In this document: positions 35,717 through 44,327 of the stretch, one piece after another
Layout: every line of letters starts with the position of its first letter
Position numbering within the stretch: the first letter of the stretch is position 1
From: Blastocatellia bacterium
GTDB taxonomy: Bacteria > Acidobacteriota > Blastocatellia > UBA7656 > JADIYM01
NCBI GenBank assembly: GCA_016705245.1
Contig: JADIYM010000009.1
Location: 62,001 to 126,000, forward strand
Reading direction: 5' to 3'
DNA length: 64,000 nt
The notes under the pieces: model-generated
Seen by the model: the letters and a program-made list of their open reading frames with translations, nothing else
What the model was told of the DNA's origin: nothing
The model's database searches: none
Program-made: the position numbers and the translations under genes

Positions 35717-36535
35717 CTACGGATCGCCGCGCACGACGACCGTGCTCGCGATGTGATCGTGGACACAACGGCGGTCCGCCGCGAAGATGAAACACACGTT
35801 GACGAGCGAGAACAGCGGCCCGATGTACGGGACGAATCCTATGAGCGACGGCACCAATCCCCGCAGGATCACGTTCGTCACGCCGCCGCCGTTTTCACCG
35901 GTGTCGATCTTCACGATCCGGATCCCGAGCACGCGCTTGCCGATCGTCTGTCCGCGCTGGCAGAGCATCACGATCTGCGTGATGAACACACCCAGCATCC
36001 CGAGAAGCCCGAGGATCACTCCTACGATGATCCCTGCCTCGCCGGCCATCACGCCGAGGATGACGGCAGCCAGAAATGGCGAGTAAAGGCAGAGTGAATC
36101 GATGATCGCCGCCACGAGCCTGATACCCCGGTCCGCCATCTCGTGTTGCGGCATCGCATAACCCGCGTACCCGAATGACGGTGCATAGCCGCCGTATTGA
36201 CCGTGCTGCCCATAAGGGGACGCGTATGTGCCCTGTGTTCCTCCGTAGGCCTGCGATCCGTAACCGCCCCCGTAACCGGCATTCCCGTAGCCCGCGTTTC
36301 CATAGCCATCCGACGGCGGCGGCCAGCCTTGTGGGTTCGAATTCCAGTCCTGCGGGCCTGAACCAGATGGCGCGCTGCCACCATAGAAAGGCGCCGCGTC
36401 GACGACCGATCCCGGGTTCGCCGGTTCCGGCTGCCACGCCCCGGGTCCCGCAGTGCCGAGCACCATGCCGCATCTCCGGCACTCCTGGTTATCCGCGAAA
36501 CTGACGAGCCCGCAGTTCGCGCACTTCACACTCAT
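35717..36535 (-). CDS. RDD-family membrane protein with N-terminal zinc ribbon
   Basis: A 272-residue protein in three parts. Residues 1-25 are a zinc-ribbon (CANC ... CRRC). Residues 30-130 are rich in Gly, Tyr, Pro and Ser with GNAGYG repeats. From about 135 it is an RDD domain with three to four membrane segments, the opening Arg in MADRGIRLVAAIIDS, and the late QTIGKRVLGIRIV motif. RDD proteins are thought to be transporters or membrane scaffolds. The Gly/Tyr-rich linker may be disordered. The ATG at 36535 has ggagg upstream. Convergent with the receptor gene. Confidence 0.88.
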   Translation of the reverse strand: MSVKCANCGLVSFADNQECRRCGMVLGTAGPGAWQPEPANPGSVVDAAPFYGGSAPSGSGPQDWNSNPQGWPPPSDGYGNAGYGNAGYGGGYGSQAYGGTQGTYASPYGQHGQYGGYAPSFGYAGYAMPQHEMADRGIRLVAAIIDSLCLYSPFLAAVILGVMAGEAGIIVGVILGLLGMLGVFITQIVMLCQRGQTIGKRVLGIRIVKIDTGENGGGVTNVILRGLVPSLIGFVPYIGPLFSLVNVCFIFAADRRCVHDHIASTVVVRGDP

Positions 36536-36725
36536 GGACTGCCTCCGCGCAACAGGGGGTATGCGGGCGACAGCTGCACGGCCCGTTCGTGCGTCCACGA
36601 ACGTTCATACCAGAAATGGCGCGACATTCTGAGTCTGACGCATCGCTTCGCTCGAGCATGAGCCTCGCCGGCGACCCTTCGATCCGCGATACTGGGCTTC
36701 ATCGCACACCGAGGGAGGGCTCCGT

Positions 36726-38138
36726 ATGACGAATGACGAGTTTCGACGGCTGGGCCACGCGCTCGTCGAATGGGTAGCCGACTATCGCGAGAACGTCGAA
36801 AGCCATCCGGTCATGGCTCGCGTCGCTCCCGGCGACATAAGGCGCCAACTGCCGTCGGCGCCGCCCGTCGACGGCGAACCGCTCGACGCGGCGCTGGCCG
36901 ACCTCGATCGGGTGATCATGCCGGGCATCACGCACTGGAGCCATCCGCGCTTTCTTGCGTATTTCCCGAGCAATGCCGGGCTCTCGTCGGTGCTCGCGGA
37001 TCTCGTGGCGACCGGGCTGGGAATTCAGGGCATGAGCTGGCAGACGAGTCCGGCGGCGACCGAGCTCGAGGAGGTCGTCATGGACTGGCTGCGCCAGATG
37101 GTCGCGCTGCCCGCGTCCTTCACCGGCGTCATCCACGACACGGCGTCGACGGCTACACTCGTCGCGCTCCTGTGCGCCCGCGAACGCACGACGGACCACG
37201 GGCAGACGCGTGGTGGACTCCAGGCCGAGGCGGCGCCGCTCGCCGTGTACGCCTCGGAGCAGAGCCACAGCTCGATCGAAAAGGCGGCGCTGCTGGCCGG
37301 TTTCGGACGCGAGCACCTGCGCGCCATCGAAACCGACGATGCATTCGCCCTGCGCGGCGATGCGCTGCGCGCGGCCATAAAGCGCGACGTCGCGGCGGGC
37401 ATCCGTCCGTGCGCGGTCGTTGCCACGGTTGGCAGCACGGCGACGACGGCGATCGATCCGGTGGCGGACATCGCCGAGATTGCCGCAGAGCATGGAATGT
37501 GGCTGCACGTCGATGCGGCCATGGCAGGCTCGGCGATGATCCTGCCGGAGTGCCGGTGGATGTGGGCGGGCATCGAGCGCGCCGACTCGGTCGTCTTCAA
37601 TCCCCACAAGTGGCTCGGCGTGGCGTTCGACTGCACGGCGTATTACGTCCGCGACCGCGAGCACCTCGTGCGGGTGATGTCGACGAATCCGAGTTACCTG
37701 AGGACGGCGGTCGACGCGGAGGTGTCGAACTTCCGGGACTGGCACATCCAGCTTGGCCGGCGGTTCCGGTCGCTGAAGCTGTGGTTCCTCATTCGGGAGC
37801 AGGGTGTCTCGGGACTGCAGGCGAGGCTGCGCCGGGATCTTGCAAACGCGAAGTGGCTCGAATCGGCGATAGGAGCGGAGCCCGGCTGGGAGCTGTGCGC
37901 GCCGGTACCGCTGCAGACGGTCTGCTGCCGGCACGTGCCGGAGGGGCTGGATGACGCGGCGGTCGACACGCACAACCTGGCGTGGGTGGACCGGCTGAAT
38001 GCGTCGGGGTTCGCGTACCTGACGCCGACAGTGGCGAAGGGGCGGCGCATCGTGCGGGTGTCGATTGGGAGCGAGGCGACCGAGCGCCGTCATGTTGAGG
38101 AGGTGTGGGAGGCGATGAAGGCGGCGGCGGAGACATAG
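36726..38138 (+). CDS. PLP-dependent group II (aromatic-L-amino-acid-type) decarboxylase
   Basis: A 470-residue protein with the fold-I decarboxylase pattern: SHPRFLAYFP near the N-terminus, the HDTASTA segment, the Asp-Ala pair HVDAAMAG that contacts the PLP ring, and NPHKWLG with Lys295 as PLP anchor. It matches aromatic-L-amino-acid, tyrosine and tryptophan decarboxylases in length and motifs. It should convert an aromatic amino acid to its amine plus CO2 in the cytoplasm. The substrate is not fixed by the sequence I can see. A strong gagggagg site precedes the ATG. The gene stands alone. Confidence 0.92.
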   Translation: MTNDEFRRLGHALVEWVADYRENVESHPVMARVAPGDIRRQLPSAPPVDGEPLDAALADLDRVIMPGITHWSHPRFLAYFPSNAGLSSVLADLVATGLGIQGMSWQTSPAATELEEVVMDWLRQMVALPASFTGVIHDTASTATLVALLCARERTTDHGQTRGGLQAEAAPLAVYASEQSHSSIEKAALLAGFGREHLRAIETDDAFALRGDALRAAIKRDVAAGIRPCAVVATVGSTATTAIDPVADIAEIAAEHGMWLHVDAAMAGSAMILPECRWMWAGIERADSVVFNPHKWLGVAFDCTAYYVRDREHLVRVMSTNPSYLRTAVDAEVSNFRDWHIQLGRRFRSLKLWFLIREQGVSGLQARLRRDLANAKWLESAIGAEPGWELCAPVPLQTVCCRHVPEGLDDAAVDTHNLAWVDRLNASGFAYLTPTVAKGRRIVRVSIGSEATERRHVEEVWEAMKAAAET

Positions 38139-38148
38139 TCAATTCACG

Positions 38149-38230
38149 TCTTCGCGCCTTTGCGCCTTTGCGCGAAAAGTTCTTCCCGCCGCTGGAAAGC
38201 ATCACGCAAAGGCGCAAAGGCGCAAAGATA
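38149..38230. repeat. Family B palindrome, copy 5
   Basis: The arms contain ttgcgcctttgcg and its complement. It lies between convergent genes. Confidence 0.85.
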
Positions 38231-38269
38231 CGAGCCTGAGCGTCGTGATCTCGGCTCGCGCGTGGGCCG

Positions 38270-38995
38270 CTACGGCATGAACAGTCCGTCAACGACTCCG
38301 ATCCGATAGGCAAGATACAGCCCGAAGCTCAGCCCGAAGAGCCCCGCGAGGCACTGCATCGCGCGTTCGGCGTGCGCGAAACGCTTCGCCGTCAACCGCA
38401 CCGGCAGGCTCACGAGCGCGCTCATGATCGTCATCCCGGCTATCGATCCGATGCCGAACACGCCGATGTACGCGAGTCCGACGACCGGCGACTCGACCGT
38501 CGAAAGCACGAGCAGCATCAGCGCCGCGCTGCCGGCCATTCCGTGCACCATGCCCACCACGAACGGTCGGGCCAGGAATCCGAACCCGTGGTGTTCGGCG
38601 ACACTTCGCTCGTGCGCCGGTTCATGCACGTGCGGATGCGCGTGCTCGACGCCGCCGTGCGCATGCAAGTGCGCGTGAACGCGCCCGCCTCGCGCGACTT
38701 TCCAGAGGACGTTCGCTCCGAGCCCTATGAGCATGAGTGCCACGCCGAACTCGAGAGCCATCGCCGTGTGCTCGCCTATCTCGACACGCAGGAACAGGAC
38801 CACGAGTCCCGCGACCACGAGCGCCGCGGCGTGACCGACGCCCCACAGCGTCCCCACGAGCGCGGCGCCGACCGTGCTCTTTCGCTGGCTGACTATTGTC
38901 GTCACGGCGGCGACGTGGTCGGCTTCGATGGCGTGTTTCAGTCCGAGCGCGAATCCGATCGCGAGCATCGAGAAGATTGAGACGGTTGCAGGCAT
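38270..38995 (-). CDS. Nickel/cobalt-type membrane transporter
   Basis: A 241-residue protein with six or so membrane segments. The first segment carries HAIEADH (His21, Asp26, His27), the HX4DH signature of NiCoT-type nickel and cobalt transporters. A cytoplasmic or periplasmic loop (about 105-140) is packed with His (HAHLHAHGG, HAHPHVHE), a metal-binding feature. A second GMVHGMAGSAAL segment matches the second half of UreH/NicO-like proteins. Direction of transport and metal are not certain. The longer frame to 39169 runs through a family B palindrome, so the start is placed at 38995. Confidence 0.85.
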   Translation of the reverse strand: MPATVSIFSMLAIGFALGLKHAIEADHVAAVTTIVSQRKSTVGAALVGTLWGVGHAAALVVAGLVVLFLRVEIGEHTAMALEFGVALMLIGLGANVLWKVARGGRVHAHLHAHGGVEHAHPHVHEPAHERSVAEHHGFGFLARPFVVGMVHGMAGSAALMLLVLSTVESPVVGLAYIGVFGIGSIAGMTIMSALVSLPVRLTAKRFAHAERAMQCLAGLFGLSFGLYLAYRIGVVDGLFMP

Positions 38996-39060
38996 AAGTT
39001 GTTTCCCGCCAGAATGCGCCCCATAGCGGCGGTGCGTCAACGCGATGGCAGGCGAGCCCC

Positions 39061-39130
39061 TGCGTCTTTGCGTTGGCTCTTTGCGACTTTGCGAGAGACT
39101 CGTCTGAGAGGAAGCTTCTCGCAGAGCTCG
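39061..39130. repeat. Family B palindrome, copy 6
   Basis: A short copy with arms around actttgcgagagact and gaagcttctcgcagag. It lies between divergent genes. Confidence 0.7.
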
Positions 39131-39159
39131 AGACCACGTAGGACTGGAGACGACCATCG

Positions 39160-39930
39160 ATGCCTCCACGCAAGAAACGCCCGACCGACCACCAGAGCCA
39201 GAGCCCGGCGAATTCCTCGATCGGGGACCGCGTCGCGTCCGCGCTCGCGTGGCTGCGGGAACACGCCACCGTGCACACGCTCGAGGGCATGGCCCGCTAC
39301 GGCATCCCGTCGGACAACGCTCTGGGCGTGGCGGTGTCGGACATCAAGGCACTGGGAAAGCAGCTCGGTCGCAGCCACGAACTGGCCGCCGCGCTCTGGG
39401 AAACCGGCGTCTACGAGGCGCGCATGCTCACGTCGTTCGTCGACGAGCCCGAACGAGTCACGTCCGCTCAGATGGATCGCTGGTGCCGCGATTTCGACAG
39501 CTGGGCGATCGTCGACACGCTCTGTTTCCACCTGTTCGACCGTACGCCGCTGGCCTGGTCGAAGATCGAGCCGTGGAGCGAGAAGCGCGACGAATTCGGC
39601 AAGCGCGCGGCGTTCGCGCTGCTCGCGTGTCTCGCGCTGCACGACAAGCAGACCGACGACGATACGTATCTCGATGGCCTTCGACTCATCGAACTGGCCG
39701 CAGGAGACGAACGGAACTTCGTGAAGAAGGGCGTCAACTGGGCGCTGCGCGCGGTCGGCGAGCGCAACGCCGCGCTCAACGCCGCCGCGGTTAAGGTAGC
39801 CGGGCGGCTTGCGGAATCGCAAGATGCGGCCCCGCGATGGATTGGAAAGGACGCGCTGCGACAGCTCGCGAGCCCGGCAGTCCAGAAGCGGCTCTCTTCG
39901 CCAAAGCGCAGCGGACGATCCCGGAGTTGA
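39160..39930 (+). CDS. AlkD-like DNA alkylation repair protein
   Basis: A 256-residue all-helical protein with the HEAT-like pattern of AlkD-type DNA glycosylases: YGIPSDNALGVAV, LAAALWETGVYEARML, the MDRWCRDFDSWAIVDTL helix with conserved Asp and Trp, and FVKKGVNWALRAVGERN. AlkD enzymes excise positively charged alkylated bases such as N3- and N7-alkylpurines by holding them in a solvent-exposed pocket. The basic C-terminus (SPKRSGRSRS) may help DNA binding. The gene stands between palindromes of family B and family A. Confidence 0.88.
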   Translation: MPPRKKRPTDHQSQSPANSSIGDRVASALAWLREHATVHTLEGMARYGIPSDNALGVAVSDIKALGKQLGRSHELAAALWETGVYEARMLTSFVDEPERVTSAQMDRWCRDFDSWAIVDTLCFHLFDRTPLAWSKIEPWSEKRDEFGKRAAFALLACLALHDKQTDDDTYLDGLRLIELAAGDERNFVKKGVNWALRAVGERNAALNAAAVKVAGRLAESQDAAPRWIGKDALRQLASPAVQKRLSSPKRSGRSRS

Positions 39931-39934
39931 AGGC

Positions 39935-40042
39935 GGAGAAGGCTTCGCGTACAGAGAGCACAGAGGCACGGAGTTCCACGGAGTCTCTATTGTCTTCGTG
40001 ATACTCCGTGTCTCTGTGCTCTCAGTACCCGAAGCCTTCTCC
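39935..40042. repeat. Family A palindrome, copy 6
   Basis: The outer arms ggagaaggcttcgcgtac and its near-complement, and inner arms acagaggcacggagt, pair well around a 28-base centre. It lies between tandem + genes. Confidence 0.88.
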
Positions 40043-40118
40043 AATCCTCACAGGCCTGATTGTTGTCACCGTGCCGGTTTGTCATACTGCTGCTGGATTC
40101 GGCGATTGGAGAGGTCGA

Positions 40119-40598
40119 ATGAACTGCACGGACTGCGGGGCGGGTGACCAGATCGCTGAGTCGTATTGCCGCCAGTGCGGCGAATGGCTCGGCAAGCGCG
40201 TCGGCAGCATCGCATCCAGGCCGGAAGACAAGCTGACCTCCATGGTCATCTTCAGCGCGATGAGCGCCGTGTTCGCCCTGACGTCGGCGATCGTGCTCAT
40301 GGCGACCTACTTCGGCACCGACGAGGCGAAGTGGTCGATCTACATGGTCAACGCATTCTGTCTCGTCATCGCCGTCCATCAGTCGGTCAACTTCTGGTAT
40401 GCGCTGGAAACGAAACTGCGCCACCGGCGCGCACGACGGGGTGCGGGATCGCCGAAGATCGACCGGACGACGAAGGAGCTCGAGCCGCCGCCGATGGCGC
40501 AGCCTTTCGAGCTCGGCAGCGTCCCGTCCGTCACCGAGCACACGACGGACCGTCTGATCGTCCCGGCGCGCGCCGACCAGATCCGAGACGCCCGATAG
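40119..40598 (+). CDS. Small zinc-ribbon membrane protein
   Basis: A 159-residue protein with a zinc ribbon at the start (CTDCGAG and YCRQCGEW), two membrane segments (about 40-62 and 72-92), and a basic then Pro-rich tail. No enzymatic motif is visible. The ATG at 40119 has a gagag site; the longer frame overlaps a family A palindrome. Its last 22 codons overlap the extended frame of the convergent esterase gene; that overlap probably arose from the palindrome insertion in the esterase. Confidence 0.7.
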   Translation: MNCTDCGAGDQIAESYCRQCGEWLGKRVGSIASRPEDKLTSMVIFSAMSAVFALTSAIVLMATYFGTDEAKWSIYMVNAFCLVIAVHQSVNFWYALETKLRHRRARRGAGSPKIDRTTKELEPPPMAQPFELGSVPSVTEHTTDRLIVPARADQIRDAR

Positions 40599-41988
40599 CC
40601 TCACTCAACGAGCATTGCGCGAAGCGCTTTGGAGTGCGGCGTGAATCGCCGCTTTGGATTCTTGTCGTCGGTCGAAGCGACAAGTCAAAGCGGCGATTCA
40701 CGCCGCACTCCAAAGCGCTTCGCGCACGCCTTACCGCGCCTTTCGCAACCCTGAAGTCGGCGTCGCTCGCGTCGGAGGCGGTCAGACCCTCGCGCGTCGT
40801 GACGACGACGCGTATCCGGTAGTGCTTTCCCTTTGCGAAGTCGGTGGGAATCGTCCACGCGTGGCTTCTCGCGTCGGGATCATCGAGCGAGGCAACTAGG
40901 GTCCCAAAGGTCGCGCCGCTGTCGGCTGACAGCCACAGCTCCTGTGAGGCGACCTCGCTTGCCGTGTCGACCGACCACGTCATCTCGAACATCTGCCCGC
41001 GCCGCGGCTTCTCGCCGCCGTTCGGCGTTACCACCCTCACGACCGGTTCGACGGGCGCATCCGCTTTCGGATGGCGCTCGAAGAACTCCCAGATCAACTC
41101 CGACGCCGAGATCTCCTGCGTCGGTTCGTCGCCGATCGGGTTACCCGCGCCGCCCGGCCACGCGTGTCCACCGTCCCGGATCGTGTAGAGGACCACTTCC
41201 GTGCCACGCACGCCGCCACCGTAGGTATCGGTAGTGATGTTGCCCGACGGGCTCGTCTCGGTCACGGGAGTGGTGACACACTGGTCGCGGCCGACCCAGA
41301 AATCGATGGCGTGGCTCACCGGCTCATCCACGCGCGGGTAAAGCGTCTCGGGTCCGACCCCGCCGTTGTACGGCACGTGCTGGTCGTCCGTCCCATGGAA
41401 AACGATGACGGGAAGCGGATCGGACGGCGTGCACGATGTCTCGTTGAGCGCGCCCGCAACTGGCGCTATCGCCGCAAGCTTGTCGGCCATCTGACATCCG
41501 AGCCGGTAGGTCATCATTCCGCCGTTCGACATCCCGGTGGCGTATATCCGCCGGGGATCGATCGAGTACGTGCGCTCGAGCTCGTCGACAAGCGCCCGCA
41601 GGAACCCCACGTCGTCGACGTTGTTCTCGTAGGCGTACGAGCAGCAGTTCGCGGCATTCCACGTGAGGAGATTGCCGAAGTTGCCGGTACCGTTGGGATA
41701 GGCGACCAGGAAGCCTTCGCGGTCGGCGACCGCGTCCATCCCGTATGCGCGCTGCGCCTGCGCGCCATTGCCACCGCCTCCGTGCATCAGGATGACGAGC
41801 GGGACGGCAGTGCCCTCGACGTAGGACGACGGGACGTGAAGGATGCTCGTGCGGGTGCGGCCTCCGCTCTCGATCGTGATCGTCACGTCGCCCGACTGGG
41901 CGCGGACGCCCTGGCAGCCCATCGCGAGCGCGAGAAACGCGATCGCGGGAACTATCGCGAAAAGTACCTTCGTGTTGAGCCGTCCCAT
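40531..41988 (-). CDS. PHB-depolymerase/LpqC-type esterase lipoprotein with palindrome-extended C-terminus
   Basis: A 485-residue frame. A lipobox-like MGC (Cys25) follows a hydrophobic leader. The alpha/beta hydrolase has oxyanion loop LMHGGGGNG, nucleophile Ser154 (TGMSNGG), Asp at 201/202 (GTDDQH) and His275 (DGGHAWPGG), the pattern of LpqC/poly(3-hydroxybutyrate)-depolymerase-type and feruloyl esterases. Residues about 320-415 form a beta-sandwich substrate-binding module. After about residue 420 the frame reads into a family C palindrome (SALECGVNRRF) and stops beyond it, inside the convergent neighbour. The natural stop was probably lost when the palindrome arrived. Strong ggggagg site at the start. 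Confidence 0.9.
   Translation of the reverse strand: MGRLNTKVLFAIVPAIAFLALAMGCQGVRAQSGDVTITIESGGRTRTSILHVPSSYVEGTAVPLVILMHGGGGNGAQAQRAYGMDAVADREGFLVAYPNGTGNFGNLLTWNAANCCSYAYENNVDDVGFLRALVDELERTYSIDPRRIYATGMSNGGMMTYRLGCQMADKLAAIAPVAGALNETSCTPSDPLPVIVFHGTDDQHVPYNGGVGPETLYPRVDEPVSHAIDFWVGRDQCVTTPVTETSPSGNITTDTYGGGVRGTEVVLYTIRDGGHAWPGGAGNPIGDEPTQEISASELIWEFFERHPKADAPVEPVVRVVTPNGGEKPRRGQMFEMTWSVDTASEVASQELWLSADSGATFGTLVASLDDPDARSHAWTIPTDFAKGKHYRIRVVVTTREGLTASDASDADFRVAKGAVRRARSALECGVNRRFDLSLRPTTRIQSGDSRRTPKRFAQCSLSEAIGRLGSGRRAPGRSDGPSCAR
40612..40730. repeat. Family C palindrome, copy 1
   Basis: Arms of about 45 bases (gcattgcgcgaagcgctttg at the outer end) pair with very few mismatches around ttcttgtcgtcggtcgaag. 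It overlaps the end of the esterase frame. The second copy is at 49537-49661. Confidence 0.92.
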
Positions 41989-42077
41989 CCTGCCTCCCCA
42001 CTTTCCGTCGGCCACCGCCGCTAAATGATGAACCGCCCAGAAGACCCCGTCCACCACCTGAAAGTCTGACTTGTGCA

Positions 42078-42118
42078 CCTCCGTTCCTCGGTGTCTCCGC
42101 GCTCTGAGTGCGTAGCTC
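42078..42118. repeat. Family A half element
   Basis: A single arm (tcggtgtctccgcgctctga followed by gtgcgtagctc) between divergent genes. No second arm is visible. Confidence 0.45.
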
Positions 42119-42249
42119 CCCGTTTTCTCTTCCTCCTTCCCCCCGGGTGTATATTCCTCCCGCCCTCACTTCTCGACGCGCCACGTTCACGCGCCGCAGC
42201 CGACACAACCCCGTCGAGCCCCGCGCAGGGGCCACCAGAGGAGGTAGCC

Positions 42250-43755
42250 ATGAGTTCAGCTTCCGGGGTGCAACTCGACACCCGAGTAACGGAGTTCGTT
42301 GCACGACCACGCACCATGCTCATCAACGGCGAATGGGTCCCGGCCGCGTCCGGCAAGACCTTCGCCACCTACAATCCGGCAACCGGGCAGGTCCTCGCCA
42401 ACGTCGCCGAGGGCGATGCCGAAGACATCAACCGGGCCGTTGCCGCAGCTCGTGCCGCATTCGACACCGGGCCATGGCGCCGCATGACGCCGTCGCAGAG
42501 AGGCCGCCTGATCTGGAAGCTCGGCGACCTGCTCGACCAGCACACGCAGGAGTTCGCCGAGCTCGAGACGCTCGACAACGGCAAGCCGCTGACGATCTCG
42601 CGCGCGGCCGACGTGCCGCTCGCCGCCGAGCTGTTCCGCTACATGGCCGGGTGGGCCACGAAGCTCGAAGGCAGCACGATTCCGCTGTCAGTGCCCTACA
42701 CACCGGGCGCGATGTACCACGCCTACACCGTGCGCGAGCCGGTCGGCGTCGTCGGACAGATCATCCCGTGGAACTTCCCGCTGCTGATGCAGGCCTGGAA
42801 GCTCGGCCCGGCGCTCGCCGCCGGCTGCACGGTCGTGATGAAGCCCGCCGAGCAGACGCCGTTGACGGCGCTGCGGCTAGGCGAGCTCATGCTCGAGGCG
42901 GGTTTCCCCGAGGGCGTGATCAACATCGTTCCGGGATTTGGCGAAACCGCGGGCGCCGCGCTCGCCGCGCATCCGGATGTCGACAAGATCGCGTTCACCG
43001 GCTCTACCGAAGTCGGACGGCTGATCGTTCACGCGGCCGCCGGAAACCTCAAAAAGGTGACGCTCGAGCTCGGCGGCAAGTCGCCGAACGTCGTGTTCGC
43101 CGATTCGAACGTGGACCAGGCGATTGCCGGCGCCGCGAGCGCGATTTTCTTCAACCACGGACAGTGCTGCTGCGCGGGGTCGAGGCTCTTCGTCGAGAAG
43201 AGCATCTTCGACCGCGTCGTCGATGGCGTCTCGGAGGCCGCGAGCAAGATCAAGGTCGGACCGGGACTCGATCCGTCGACCGACATGGGCCCGCTCGTGT
43301 CCGAGGAGCAGATGAACCGCGTGTGTGGCTTCATCGACTCGGGACGGAGCGAAGGCGCGCGGGCCGTTGTTGGTGGCAAGCGCGTCGGCGACGCCGGATA
43401 TTTCGTCGAACCGACCGTGCTCGTCGATACGACGGACGACATGAAGGTCATCCAGGAGGAGATCTTCGGACCGGTCGTCGCGGCAATCCCGTTCGATGAT
43501 CCGGCACAACTCGTCGCTCGCGCGAACGACTCGGTGTACGGGCTCGCGGCGGGGATCTGGACGCAGGACGTCGCGAAGGCGCACGCAGTCGCGGCCCAGT
43601 TGCGCGCCGGAACGGTGTGGATCAACTGCTACAACATCTTCGACGCCGCGCTGCCGTTTGGCGGGTACAAGCAGTCGGGATGGGGCCGCGAGATGGGTCA
43701 GGAAGCGCTCGAGAACTACACCGAGACCAAGGCCGTCTGCGCGCGTGTGTCGTAG
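42250..43755 (+). CDS. NAD(P)-dependent aldehyde dehydrogenase
   Basis: A 501-residue protein with all class features: GVVGQIIPWNFPLLM, the coenzyme loop FTGSTEVG, general-base Glu273 in LELGGKSPN, and the catalytic Cys (307) in GQCCCAGSR, with EEIFGPV and FGGYKQSG near the end. It oxidises an aldehyde to the carboxylate with NAD or NADP. The closest types are ALDH1/2 or betaine-aldehyde dehydrogenases; the substrate is unsure. The ATG has a gaggaggtag site. No partner alcohol dehydrogenase is near. Confidence 0.93.
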   Translation: MSSASGVQLDTRVTEFVARPRTMLINGEWVPAASGKTFATYNPATGQVLANVAEGDAEDINRAVAAARAAFDTGPWRRMTPSQRGRLIWKLGDLLDQHTQEFAELETLDNGKPLTISRAADVPLAAELFRYMAGWATKLEGSTIPLSVPYTPGAMYHAYTVREPVGVVGQIIPWNFPLLMQAWKLGPALAAGCTVVMKPAEQTPLTALRLGELMLEAGFPEGVINIVPGFGETAGAALAAHPDVDKIAFTGSTEVGRLIVHAAAGNLKKVTLELGGKSPNVVFADSNVDQAIAGAASAIFFNHGQCCCAGSRLFVEKSIFDRVVDGVSEAASKIKVGPGLDPSTDMGPLVSEEQMNRVCGFIDSGRSEGARAVVGGKRVGDAGYFVEPTVLVDTTDDMKVIQEEIFGPVVAAIPFDDPAQLVARANDSVYGLAAGIWTQDVAKAHAVAAQLRAGTVWINCYNIFDAALPFGGYKQSGWGREMGQEALENYTETKAVCARVS

Positions 43756-43778
43756 GAAGACGGAGCTCTCTGTGGTCT

Positions 43779-43845
43779 CCGTGCCTCTGTGCTCTCTGTA
43801 TGGCCAAGCCCTTGCCGGTGGCATACAGAGAGCACGGAGGCACGG
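43779..43845. repeat. Family A palindrome, copy 7
   Basis: The arms ccgtgcctctgtgctctctg and its near-complement enclose a 20-base loop. The right arm ends exactly where a kinase remnant begins. Confidence 0.85.
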
Positions 43846-44169
43846 TCGACCGTGTACGGCATCGTCAAGCAAAGTGGCGGCAGCATCTGGTGTTATAGCG
43901 AAGTCGGTCGTGGAACCACGTTCAAGATCTACCTTCCCGTTGTAGCGGACGAGGCCGCAGCGGTCCCGCCCGAGAGTCCGGCTGCGGTTGCAGGCGGGAT
44001 CGAGACCGTGCTCGTTGCCGAAGACGACGCGTCGGTCCGAAGTCTCATCGCGCAGATGCTCGAGGCGGACGGATACACGGTCATCTCCACCGCAAATGGC
44101 GCCGAGGCGCTGCTCGAGTACAGAATCCGTGGCGTTGACATCGACCTGGTTGAGTTGCTCGACCGCTGA
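43846..44169 (+). pseudogene. Remnant of a hybrid sensor kinase (HATPase end plus receiver start)
   Basis: The frame has no start of its own. It begins abruptly after a family A palindrome with STVYGIVKQSGGSIWCYSEV, the last part (G2 box region) of a histidine-kinase ATPase domain, then GRGTTFKIYLP. After a linker it continues with the first third of a receiver domain (ETVLVAEDDASVRSLIAQML), losing similarity before the phosphoacceptor Asp, and stops at 44169, just before the next family A palindrome. The fragment is thus what is left of a PAS/hybrid kinase-like gene between two palindromes. Not expected to be functional. Confidence 0.8.
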
Positions 44170-44174
44170 GACCC

Positions 44175-44265
44175 GCGGTCTCCGTGACCTCCGTGTCTCC
44201 GTGCGCGAAGTTCTTCGAGCGTGAAGAGCTTCGCACACGGAGACACGGAGACACGAAGACGCAGG
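44175..44265. repeat. Family A palindrome, copy 8
   Basis: Arms of ctccgtgtctccgtgcgcga type pair with tcgcacacggagacacggag. It follows the kinase remnant directly. Confidence 0.85.
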
Positions 44266-44327
44266 GGTACAGAGATCACGAACTCCGTCGTTGACATTCG
44301 GTCTCTTCAGGCGTCAAGTGCGCAAGT

